10,797 bases of DNA from Candidatus Moraniibacteriota bacterium. Lineage in GTDB: Bacteria; Patescibacteriota; Minisyncoccia; Moranbacterales; UBA11712. Positions within the stretch are counted from its first letter, which is position 1, and each line of letters starts with the position of its first letter. The stretch is taken from the NCBI GenBank assembly GCA_003157295.1, contig PMJF01000034.1, forward strand, positions 1 to 10,797, given 5' to 3'. The position numbers were made by a program, and so were the translations under genes. Shown one piece after another: positions 1 through 7,236 of the stretch. The notes under the pieces are model-generated. The model had not been told where the DNA came from and ran no database searches. It saw nothing but the letters and a program-made list of their open reading frames with translations.

Positions 1-1
1 C

Positions 2-1990
2 AAAGCCTCGATCTCGGCTTCTCCTGCGCCGGTAGTTATTCATAGTTCCGTAACCGTTACCATTACTGCCGCTGATCTTTATGGGAATCCGCTTAGTTCG
101 GGAGGAGCAACCGTTACTGTATCCGTCGCCGGAGCCAACTCCGCCACACCTCCGATAACTGATAACGGAGATGGCACCTATACGGCGAGCTATACTCCGA
201 CCAATGTCGGAGAGGATCTCATCACCGGAACAATGAACGCCTCCCCAATTGGTGCTGACGCTGACGGAACAAGCGACGGAACTTTCCATCTCGCTGTCGA
301 TCCGTTGCCGATGGATCATTTTGTGATCACCGGATCGGCTACCCAGGAAGCCGGGGCAATGCAAACGATCACTATCACCGCCAAAGACGCCGACGGAAAT
401 ACTTTTACTAATTACACCGGTGACCACCCTCTTTCTTTTTCCGGAGCCTCAAACTCTCCCTCCGGAAACCATCCCAAAGTGACAGACAAAAATGTTGCCG
501 ACGTGAATTTCGGTTCTCCCGCCACTCTCACCTTCACGGCTGGTGTTACTATGACCGACATGACCCTTTACAAAGTGGAAGCGGCCGAGATCGAAACTAC
601 TGACGGCATTTACTCGACCACCTTTGATGAATCGTATGATCTGAACGTTGCAGTAACGGTGGCCGGAACGAACGCCGGTGCCTCTTCTATATCCGCGAGC
701 CCTTCACCCGTAACGGCCGGGAATCAAGTCACCATAACGGTGACGGCTAATGATGCTTATGGAAATCCGGAAAGTGTCGGCGGAACCACGGTTATCCTTT
801 CCGTCGCCGGAGCCAACTCCGCCACACCATCCGTTACTGACAATAGCGACGGAACCTACACAGCGCATTACACGCCGGTCCATTCCGGAACCGATCTCAT
901 CACGGGAACTCTCAATTCGGCGGCTATTCAAAATGACACCGACGGAACAAGCGACGGAACTTTCCATCTCACGGTAACGGCTGGCACCGGCAGCGGAACC
1001 TATTCGATAATCTCCGCCACTCCCGCTCCGGTCACAGCCGGAAACCAAGTCACGATCACTATCACTACTTACGACCAATACGATAACCCGAGCTCAATTG
1101 GGGGAGCGTCAGTTATTCTTTCCGTCACCGGTTCCAACTCTGCCACTCCTTCCGTCACCGATAACTTGAACGGCACCTACACGGCTGTCTATACTCCTAC
1201 TCATGCCGGGGAAGATCGGATAACGGGCAGTATCAATTCCTCCGCTATTCAAAAGGATGCCGAGGGGACGAGCGACGGAACTTTTCACTTGACCGTAAAT
1301 ACCGGCGGCGGCAGCGCCAGTCATTTCGAAATCACAGGAGCCGCCTCTCAGGTTGCCGGCACCTCGCAAGAGATTACCCTGACGGCTTTCGATACCTATG
1401 GAAACATCATTACCACCTATACCGGCGACCACGATCTCACTTTCTCCGGCGCCAACACTTCTCCCGGCGGCACCCATCCCAAAGTGAAAGACAAAAACAA
1501 TGCTGATGTTAACTTTGGATCTGCTGCCACGATAACCTTCGCAAACGGCGTCGCCACCACCAACATGTCTCTCTTTAAGGTAGAGAACGCCGAGATCGAA
1601 ACCACCGATGGAACATACACGACCACCGGAGATCCAAGCTATGATCTTAATGTAAATGTGACGGCGGCATCACTTGATGCGACCAAAGCCTCGATCTCGG
1701 CTTCTCCCTCTCCGGCCACGGCCGGAGATAAGGTGACCATTACAGTTTCGGCGGTTGATATTTACGGTAATCCTCGGTCAACAGGCGGAGACAGCCTATC
1801 AATCACGGTAACCGGAGATAACCCAGGAAATCCGGCTGTTACCGATAAAGGCAACGGCACATACACTGCCACATATACTCCGGAAAATTCCGGGAAAGAT
1901 GCAATAGCTGGAACCATCAACTCTTCCGCCATTGGATCCGACACCGACGGAACAAGCGATGGAATCTTTCATCTCACCATTGATCCAAGC
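2..1990 (+). repeat. Alternating Ig-like protein repeats, order A-B-A-A-B-A
   Basis: Four copies of repeat A (about 2-304, 674-976, 983-1300, 1682-1990) and two of repeat B (311-661, 1322-1667) make up the N-terminal part of the surface protein. Each A copy ends with an SDGxFHL block, and each B copy ends with YDLNV. Some copies are nearly identical at DNA level: bases 1-24 equal 1684-1707, 122-150 equal 800-828, and 263-292 equal 941-970. Such identity points to recent duplication or gene conversion inside the gene. Confidence 0.85.
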
Positions 1991-3664
1991 ACCTGCGGAG
2001 GGGAAAGCTCTGTGGACCTTTCCAGCACCAAAAACAACAAACTCACCTTTGATGTTTGTATCCTAAAAGGTGACTCCGCCGATTCGGATAATATTTCTTC
2101 GAGCGAAGATCAAAGCACAGGTCTCAAAAAAATATCCCTCAATGCTGATTCGAAAGAAGTGATGGAAGGGGAACTTGAGATCAAAACCGTTTCCGACAAA
2201 CCTTCGGACGTAACAATTCCCGCCGAATATCCAGCCGATGTCATAACCGTATTCGAATATCTGAAAGTGAATCCATCGTTCGAGAACAAAACCCTCAATA
2301 AGGCCAAGTTCTATATCCGGGTCTCCAAAGACTGGATGAGCTCCAACAAAATCGAAAATGTAATTTTTCTGCGGAGCGATTCCAAAGATAATGAGATACT
2401 GACATCGGAAAAAGATGGAGAAAGCGATTCGGATATCACCTACAAAGTAACTGCCGACAAGTTGCCAAGTTACTGGACGGTATTCGGGGTCAGAAATAAA
2501 TCCCAGGCTCCGGGCGGTACCACTGAACCGAAGATTGATGTTCCGAATACGGAAACTCCCGTCGTAAAAAAAGACAACCCGACAACGACTGCGCTGACCC
2601 ATCCGAATGAGACAAACGATCAGGGAGGCATAGCGACGGATCATACGGATAAAACCTCAGCAGAAAAAACCAGCGAAAATGATGTGGTAGACTTATCCAG
2701 AAAAAACAATTCTACGTCGCTTGCAAAAGAGATCGGCGCTTTGCCACTATTTAATATACCGGCCGAACTGATCGATCGGCATCCCATAGCTTCAAAAGCG
2801 GCCAGTGCCGGAGGACTAGCCCTACCGTTCCTTCCGGTTCTTATCGAGCTTGGCTCTCCCAGCAACTTCCTTTTCTTGCTGCGGGACGTTCTGGCAAGGT
2901 TGATCGGACTTTTGTTCGGCCGTAGAAAGAAACGTAGAGTGTGGGGTATCGTTTATGACAGCCAGACAGGACGGCCGCTGCCGTTCGCGAATGTCAACAT
3001 CTATAATATAGAAGGCAAAAGATTGGAAACAAAAATGACCGATAAGCTCGGTGCATATTTCTTCCTAGTGCCGCAAGGTCAGTATGTGGTGGAGTCCCTA
3101 AAGAATGGATACAGCCAGATAGTGCAGCAGAAGACTTCGGAGCAGGTAACTCACTATCAAGGCGACTACCTGGGAGGAGTGCTGAATATTCAAGATCCAG
3201 ATCTAGTTGACTCCAACATACCAATGAGGAAAGAAGGATCCAGTTTCCTCAGGTCGCTATTTCAGAGAACATCCATGAAGGCCTTCATGGACCTGATCTT
3301 CTGGGCGATGTTTGTTTTCAATATCTACGCGCTTGTTATTTCGCCGAGCCTGACCAACTTGTTGATAGTAGTTCTTTATGCTCTTTTGGCCGTTATACTT
3401 AACTTCTCGATGATCAAGTCTCGCTGGGGGACTGTCCGTGACAGTGAAGGAAAGTCTAAACCTTTTACCACGGTCGAAATCGTAAGCAGCAACGGAAGCA
3501 AGGTGGCTCGCGCCATCACAGATGATTACGGTAGGTATCTCATTATTCTAAATAGCGGCTATTATCGCATCGAGGCCAGAGGAGTGAACGGGGTTGGTTA
3601 CGCTGAAAAAAATATCGCTTTGCCGGGACTTTCTGCCGTCCATGAAGATCTGGTGTTGAGTTAA
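2..3664 (+). CDS. Large repeat-containing cell-surface protein, 5' end outside window
   Basis: The frame is open from base 2 to a TAA stop, giving 1220 residues, so the true start lies upstream; the ATG at 233 falls inside a repeat and is not the start. Residue numbers count from base 2. Two repeat types alternate: filamin/invasin-like Ig repeats with a DGTYTA-Y-P-G core (about 1-101, 225-326, 328-433, 561-663), and a second beta-rich type starting HFxITG (104-220, 441-556). Residues 665-832 resemble the PGF-pre-PGF domain of archaeal surface proteins. A polar Thr/Asp/Asn-rich linker follows, then a hydrophobic stretch (934-973) ending in RRKKRR, a carboxypeptidase-regulatory-like domain (980-1045), two membrane helices (1094-1138) and a second such domain (1140-1220). 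No LPXTG or PGF-CTERM anchor is seen. A role in adhesion or surface-layer contact is inferred. Domain calls are by eye; the exact function is unknown. Confidence 0.85.
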   Translation, partial: KASISASPAPVVIHSSVTVTITAADLYGNPLSSGGATVTVSVAGANSATPPITDNGDGTYTASYTPTNVGEDLITGTMNASPIGADADGTSDGTFHLAVDPLPMDHFVITGSATQEAGAMQTITITAKDADGNTFTNYTGDHPLSFSGASNSPSGNHPKVTDKNVADVNFGSPATLTFTAGVTMTDMTLYKVEAAEIETTDGIYSTTFDESYDLNVAVTVAGTNAGASSISASPSPVTAGNQVTITVTANDAYGNPESVGGTTVILSVAGANSATPSVTDNSDGTYTAHYTPVHSGTDLITGTLNSAAIQNDTDGTSDGTFHLTVTAGTGSGTYSIISATPAPVTAGNQVTITITTYDQYDNPSSIGGASVILSVTGSNSATPSVTDNLNGTYTAVYTPTHAGEDRITGSINSSAIQKDAEGTSDGTFHLTVNTGGGSASHFEITGAASQVAGTSQEITLTAFDTYGNIITTYTGDHDLTFSGANTSPGGTHPKVKDKNNADVNFGSAATITFANGVATTNMSLFKVENAEIETTDGTYTTTGDPSYDLNVNVTAASLDATKASISASPSPATAGDKVTITVSAVDIYGNPRSTGGDSLSITVTGDNPGNPAVTDKGNGTYTATYTPENSGKDAIAGTINSSAIGSDTDGTSDGIFHLTIDPSTCGGESSVDLSSTKNNKLTFDVCILKGDSADSDNISSSEDQSTGLKKISLNADSKEVMEGELEIKTVSDKPSDVTIPAEYPADVITVFEYLKVNPSFENKTLNKAKFYIRVSKDWMSSNKIENVIFLRSDSKDNEILTSEKDGESDSDITYKVTADKLPSYWTVFGVRNKSQAPGGTTEPKIDVPNTETPVVKKDNPTTTALTHPNETNDQGGIATDHTDKTSAEKTSENDVVDLSRKNNSTSLAKEIGALPLFNIPAELIDRHPIASKAASAGGLALPFLPVLIELGSPSNFLFLLRDVLARLIGLLFGRRKKRRVWGIVYDSQTGRPLPFANVNIYNIEGKRLETKMTDKLGAYFFLVPQGQYVVESLKNGYSQIVQQKTSEQVTHYQGDYLGGVLNIQDPDLVDSNIPMRKEGSSFLRSLFQRTSMKAFMDLIFWAMFVFNIYALVISPSLTNLLIVVLYALLAVILNFSMIKSRWGTVRDSEGKSKPFTTVEIVSSNGSKVARAITDDYGRYLIILNSGYYRIEARGVNGVGYAEKNIALPGLSAVHEDLVLS

Positions 3665-3722
3665 GCTGGTAAGGTCAAGGAAGTGAGTGAAATTTATTTC
3701 TTGGTATTTTTCGAGTCAATAT

Positions 3723-5312
3723 CTATAAATATTTTTCCATATAGGTGTTGCTCAATTGATAGCCCAACTTTCGATAATATTCTCGCACGCCAATTCCGGC
3801 GATGACAGAAATTTTTTGGCAATCGTATTCCTTTTTGGCGATTTTTTCCGCTTCTTTGATTAGTTTTTTTCCAAGCCCCGCGTGTTGCGGGGATTTTTTA
3901 TCGCGGGATTTGAGGTTCAAAAGTTTTCCGTAGGTATGGACTTCGCGGATGATAGCTATTTTCCCACCAGCATTCGATACCAGGCTGATCCGCAACCGCA
4001 ACAAAGAATAAAGTTTCTTGTGATCTGGCGAAACGTATTCCAAATAAATTTCTTTTCCCCCGGAAGCATCGTAATCGATCCGGCGTAATACGAACTTATC
4101 CTTCGTGGCATAATCTCCGCGCACTTCCCGACAGCGGATGCATTGGCAATGGACGCCTTTGTTTTGAATGATCTGCCGAAGATTCGAAATATTCGGTCCG
4201 GCGACAATTGAGGTCGTAGGAATATCCCTAATTAGGCGAGAGACTCGGACATAGGGTGGGATTATTTTCTTTATTTCGGTTATCAATTTTTCCGCCTGCT
4301 GGTTCGTGAGGGCTTTATATTTTTTCTTCTTCCATAAATTATAGAGAGCTGAACTTCTTGTGACAACGCAGGGATAAATTTTGATAAGATCCGGCTGGAA
4401 ATCGGAATTGGAAAATATTTCGTGAAACATTTTAAAATCTTTTTTGAAGCTGCTTCCCAAAAGTCCCGGCATCATATGGTAACTCACCTTGAATCCGGCG
4501 TCTTTCAATAATTTCGTAGCTTCTATGGTTTGCTGAGCTGTGTGTCCGCGGCGATTTTTTTTGAGGACATCGTCAAAAATGCTTTGCACGCCGATCTCAA
4601 CACGGGTTGTGCCAAGTTCACGATAAAAGTCGATCTCTTTTTTGTCGAGCGTGTCCGGTCGAGTTTCGAGAGTGAGTCCAATGATACGGTGCTTAGCTTT
4701 CTCGTTTCGTTTTTGTTCGATGATCGTTCGTTTTTTTAGTGTTTCAATATTTCTATTGTTGGTTATTTTTTGTGTTTGGGGATAATCATTTGCCGCGCGG
4801 TAACATTCCTTGATGAACCAATATTGATAATTTTTAGGCAGATCGGAAAAAGTACCGCCCATCACAATAAGCTCGATCTTGTCGATATCATGGCCATTGA
4901 TCTCGAGTGCTTGGAGTCTCTTCTGGACTTGAGCGTAGGGATCGAACTTCACCGTAATGGCTCGCATCACGGCCGGTTCATTGGAAAGATAACTTTTGGG
5001 CATCTCTTTCTCCGTTGGGCAATACAAACATTTTCCGCGGCAGGGATATGCTTTCGTGAGAACCGCCACCACGGCCACACCGGAGAGAGTGCGGACACCT
5101 TTGCTTTTCAAAAGTTTTTCTAGCGTTTCATTTCTCAAGATCTCTTTTGCGTTAACTAAGTTGTCATAAGCTTTTCTAATATCGGCGTTGCGAGGGGTAG
5201 TAATGCCAAAACGGGAGCATATTTCTTTTTTGAGCTCTTCAAAATCATCAGGGTGTTTGATTTTTCCCGAGATTGCCTCTTTAATTAAGGCGGTATAGGC
5301 TTTATTAAGCAT
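3723..5312 (-). CDS. elp3: Elp3-like tRNA wobble uridine carboxymethyltransferase (radical SAM/GNAT)
   Basis: At 529 residues this is a full-length Elp3. Elp3 uses S-adenosylmethionine and acetyl-CoA to build 5-carboxymethyl-uridine at tRNA position 34. Visible features: an N-terminal tRNA-binding region with TPRNADIRKAYD (39-50); the radical SAM cysteines C91, C95 and C98 in the classical CxxxCxxC spacing; the conserved EPAVMRAI (112-119), MGGTFSDLP (151-159) and LETRPDT (215-221) blocks; RDIPTTSIVAG (362-372); a zinc site with C389, C391 and C394; and a C-terminal GNAT domain with QHAGLGKKL (476-484) and GVREYYRKLGY (508-518). No key residue is missing. Archaea and some bacteria have Elp3 without the other Elongator subunits, and none is visible here. 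Its start codon directly abuts that of the divergent methyltransferase; no Shine-Dalgarno sequence is seen. The stop is TAG. Confidence 0.93.
   Translation of the reverse strand: MLNKAYTALIKEAISGKIKHPDDFEELKKEICSRFGITTPRNADIRKAYDNLVNAKEILRNETLEKLLKSKGVRTLSGVAVVAVLTKAYPCRGKCLYCPTEKEMPKSYLSNEPAVMRAITVKFDPYAQVQKRLQALEINGHDIDKIELIVMGGTFSDLPKNYQYWFIKECYRAANDYPQTQKITNNRNIETLKKRTIIEQKRNEKAKHRIIGLTLETRPDTLDKKEIDFYRELGTTRVEIGVQSIFDDVLKKNRRGHTAQQTIEATKLLKDAGFKVSYHMMPGLLGSSFKKDFKMFHEIFSNSDFQPDLIKIYPCVVTRSSALYNLWKKKKYKALTNQQAEKLITEIKKIIPPYVRVSRLIRDIPTTSIVAGPNISNLRQIIQNKGVHCQCIRCREVRGDYATKDKFVLRRIDYDASGGKEIYLEYVSPDHKKLYSLLRLRISLVSNAGGKIAIIREVHTYGKLLNLKSRDKKSPQHAGLGKKLIKEAEKIAKKEYDCQKISVIAGIGVREYYRKLGYQLSNTYMEKYL
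3876..3899 (+). terminator. Intrinsic terminator-like hairpin inside elp3, for the surface protein gene
   Basis: CCCCGC (3876-3881), a 5-base loop and GCGGGG (3887-3892) are followed by ATTTTTT. The polarity is correct only for + strand transcription, that is, for the surface protein gene ending at 3664. The 58-base gap between the two convergent genes holds only a weak AT-rich inverted repeat. On the opposite strand the same bases encode the acetyl-CoA-binding SPQHAG segment of Elp3, so the match could partly be a coding coincidence. Confidence 0.5.
5257..5285 (+). promoter_or_regulatory. Candidate sigma70-type promoter of the Trm9-like gene
   Basis: TTGATT (5257-5262), a 17-base spacer and TTTAAT (5280-5285) match four of six and five of six consensus positions. 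Transcription would start near 5292, giving a leader of about 20 bases without a Shine-Dalgarno sequence. The whole promoter lies within the first codons of the divergent elp3 gene, because the two genes share no intergenic space. Confidence 0.4.
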
Positions 5313-5987
5313 ATGGATACAAGCAGATCTAAAAAGATATTAACTGAACTTGAACAGGGCTATGATCTCATCGCCGACAAGTTTTCGAGCACCCGCGTCT
5401 TTATGTGGCGGGATCTGGAATTTTTGAAAGATTATATCGGGCCGGGCGATAAAGTTCTCGATTTCGGTTGCGGAAACGGGAGACTGGTCGGGTTTTTGGA
5501 AAATGATTACCAAGAACTTGTCGGTGTCGATATCTCGCAAAAACTGATTGATACGGCAACAGAAAAATATTCGAACGAGAAAACAAAGTTTTTTAAAGTT
5601 GATCCGGAACTTTCAAAGCTGCCATTTGAGGACAATTCATTCGATGTTATTTTTTCAATTGCGGTTTTTCATCACCTTCCCTCAAAAGACTATCGATTGC
5701 AAATGGCGAAAGAATTATATCGCGTTCTTCGGCCGCAAGGCAAGCTGATCGTCTCAGTTTGGAATCTCTGGCAAAAAAGATTTTGGAGATACCATCTGAA
5801 GGAGCTAGGGAGATCCGGCTTGGATTGGGGAGACCTTTACGTTCCATTCAAGGCGGGGAATAGGATTTTCGATCGTTATCATCATGCGTTTCGGAAAAGG
5901 GAGTTAGTTAGTTTATTTCATAAAGCCGGATTTAAGAAAACAGATCTGAGAAAAAACTGGAATATGCTCTATATTGGGCATAAATAA
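5313..5987 (+). CDS. Trm9/ALKBH8-like SAM-dependent methyltransferase, probably tRNA wobble uridine
   Basis: This 224-residue class I methyltransferase has motif I VLDFGCGNGR (48-57), the ribose-binding acidic residue in GVDIS (71-75), FSIAVFHHL (114-122) and the strand PQGKLIVSVW (141-150). Outside the generic fold it shares features remembered from yeast Trm9 and the human ALKBH8 methyltransferase domain: the opening YDLIADKFSSTR (compare YNEIAPHFSQTR), SIAVxHH, a Trp after the sheet, a VP segment near 177, and the ending RYHHAFRKREL...KNW (compare RYYHLYREGEL...DNW). Trm9 methylates 5-carboxymethyl-uridine34, the Elp3 product, to the methyl ester mcm5U. The gene sits head to head with elp3, which supports the same substrate here. 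Eukaryotic Trm9 needs Trm112; no such partner is visible. The substrate is an inference; the methyltransferase fold is firm. Confidence 0.75.
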   Translation: MDTSRSKKILTELEQGYDLIADKFSSTRVFMWRDLEFLKDYIGPGDKVLDFGCGNGRLVGFLENDYQELVGVDISQKLIDTATEKYSNEKTKFFKVDPELSKLPFEDNSFDVIFSIAVFHHLPSKDYRLQMAKELYRVLRPQGKLIVSVWNLWQKRFWRYHLKELGRSGLDWGDLYVPFKAGNRIFDRYHHAFRKRELVSLFHKAGFKKTDLRKNWNMLYIGHK

Positions 5988-6005
5988 GTTGTGGATAAGT
6001 AGATG

Positions 6006-6035
6006 TTGACAGTGATAATAATTTAGTGATATAGT
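6006..6035 (+). promoter_or_regulatory. lexA promoter with three AGTGATA repeats (candidate operator)
   Basis: A perfect -35 TTGACA (6006-6011) is followed after 18 bases by TATAGT (6030-6035). Transcription would start near 6042-6044, leaving a leader of about 25 bases before the ATG at 6069. The heptamer AGTGATA occurs three times across this promoter, at 6011-6017, 6025-6031 and 6033-6039. LexA proteins usually repress their own gene, so the repeats are candidates for its binding site; they are direct repeats rather than the usual inverted half-sites. Confidence 0.6.
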
Positions 6036-6068
6036 GATATTATATTGCTAACTCTTAACAAAAATAAA

Positions 6069-6740
6069 ATGGAGAGGAATTTGACCGAGAAACAAAATCT
6101 TATTCTTGAAACTATCCGGGAGATGATCGACAGCGGGCAAGGGAACCCGACGACCTACAGAGTGTATAAATACTTGCAAAAAAAAGGGGTGAAAGAAAAA
6201 GGGGTGAAAGGGGTAGCGCAAGTCGTTGAGTCGCTCGAGAAAAAAGATCTCATAAAGAGGGATATTTTCCGAAAGCTATATTTAGTGGAAAATGAAAATC
6301 TAAGCGAGGGTCTGGAAGGAGTTTTTTCCGTTCCCGTTTATGGTTTGGCTTCGGCCGGGGATGCTCTGGCTTTTGCCGAGGATAATATGGACGGTTATCT
6401 TCAAATTTCGGAGAGTCTCTTGCGAATAAGTAGTCCGGCGCAACTCTTTGCCGTGAAAACTTTGGGAGATTCGATGGACAAGGAAGGGATCCGCGACGGA
6501 GACTATGTTATCTTTGAAAAGAAAGATGATGGTTTTGAATACGACGGAAAGATCGTGGTGGCGGTGGTGAACGGTCTCGCGACCATCAAAAAATATGAAA
6601 AACTGGGAAATGGCGTCATCGGTCTTTTCCCGAACTCAAATAATAAATTTCATCAGCCGATATATATTCACGAATCGGATTCGTTCATGATCGCAGGAGT
6701 GTTCAAAAAAGTTTTGCCGGTGAAGTTTATAAGCCTATAA
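6069..6740 (+). CDS. lexA: LexA-type autoproteolytic transcriptional repressor (peptidase S24)
   Basis: This 223-residue protein has an N-terminal winged-helix DNA-binding domain (about 1-70, LTEKQNLILETI to SLEKKDLIKR) and a C-terminal S24 protease domain. The self-cleavage site is A96-G97 within GLASAGD; the catalytic serine is S135 (GDSM) and the catalytic lysine is K174 (ATIKKY, matching VTVKR of E. coli LexA). All residues for RecA-stimulated self-cleavage are present, so SOS-type control of DNA-damage genes is expected. A TTG at 6045 would extend the protein by 8 residues, but the predicted transcription start lies at about that position, so the ATG at 6069 is preferred. No Shine-Dalgarno sequence is seen. 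A perfect 15-base tandem duplication adds five residues just before the presumed recognition helix. A related S24 repressor other than LexA cannot be excluded. Confidence 0.87.
   Translation: MERNLTEKQNLILETIREMIDSGQGNPTTYRVYKYLQKKGVKEKGVKGVAQVVESLEKKDLIKRDIFRKLYLVENENLSEGLEGVFSVPVYGLASAGDALAFAEDNMDGYLQISESLLRISSPAQLFAVKTLGDSMDKEGIRDGDYVIFEKKDDGFEYDGKIVVAVVNGLATIKKYEKLGNGVIGLFPNSNNKFHQPIYIHESDSFMIAGVFKKVLPVKFISL
6181..6210 (+). repeat. Perfect 15-bp tandem duplication in the LexA DNA-binding domain
   Basis: Bases 6181-6195 are repeated exactly at 6196-6210 (AAAAAGGGGTGAAAG). The repeat keeps the frame and produces the protein segment KKGVKEKGVKGV at about residues 38-49. Removing one copy yields a spacing that aligns well with ordinary LexA winged helices, so the second copy reads as an insertion. 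Confidence 0.9.
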
Positions 6741-6755
6741 GATTAATTGGAATCT

Positions 6756-7223
6756 ATGAATGACGAATGCTGCAAGCATCTCTCTCCTGCCGAGTGGGAC
6801 AAAAAAGAAATAATTTGGCGCGATAAGCCGTTTTTCAAAGACCACTACGCGGCGTTTTTGCACGTGCCTTTGAATTTGGGACAAAAAATCGTGAAAGGCC
6901 TTGAAAAAGTGAAAGAAAGCGGCCTGACCGCGGAACAAATGGTGCTCACGAGAAACGATACGCTCTGGGGCGCGGATCTTCTGATCCCGATTTCCCGGAA
7001 CGCCAAAAGATTTGAGACCGAGGTAGTGAGCGGAAAATTTTTGACCCGCTTGTTTGAGGGGCATTATGGAGATATGCGCCGTTGGATCAATGAAACAAAA
7101 AAATGGTGCGAAGAAAAAGGCGCCAAGGTCCAGGAATTCATTTTTTGGTATCCAACTTGTCCTAAATGCGCCAAAAAACGCGGGGACCAGGCGCAAGTGG
7201 TGGTGTTCGCGAAGATAGAATAA
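6756..7223 (+). CDS. Conserved protein of unknown function, possibly GyrI-like
   Basis: From the ATG at 6756 the protein has 155 residues; a TTG at 6747 would add three. The start is 15 bases after the lexA stop, so the two genes are probably cotranscribed and this one may be damage-inducible. Visible features are an N-terminal CC pair (5-6), the segment FEGHYGDMRRWINE (90-103) followed by a KWCEEKG helix end, and WYPTCPKCAK (131-140) with C135 and C138. The pattern of a glycine-containing loop, HYG, a Trp-containing helix and a terminal beta strand recalls GyrI-like ligand-binding domains, but this is only a resemblance. A single CxxC pair could bind metal or be redox-active. No signal peptide or membrane segment is seen. 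Confidence 0.75.
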   Translation: MNDECCKHLSPAEWDKKEIIWRDKPFFKDHYAAFLHVPLNLGQKIVKGLEKVKESGLTAEQMVLTRNDTLWGADLLIPISRNAKRFETEVVSGKFLTRLFEGHYGDMRRWINETKKWCEEKGAKVQEFIFWYPTCPKCAKKRGDQAQVVVFAKIE

Positions 7224-7236
7224 AAATTTTGTAATG

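Noticed and set aside
233..235. ATG as start of the surface protein.
   Set aside because: The frame is open upstream to base 2 and encodes most of another repeat copy, so this Met is internal.
704..2865. Several - strand ORFs of 60-193 residues and a + strand ORF at 750-977 within the surface protein gene.
   Set aside because: They are out-of-frame shadows of repetitive coding DNA, with low-complexity or unmatched translations.
3665..3722. AT-rich inverted repeat GAAAT-TT-ATTTC between the convergent genes.
   Set aside because: The stem is only five AT-rich pairs; the GC-rich hairpin at 3876-3899 is a far better terminator candidate.
6045..6047. TTG as the lexA start.
   Set aside because: The predicted transcription start falls at about this base, and the eight extra residues match nothing in LexA; the ATG at 6069 fits better.
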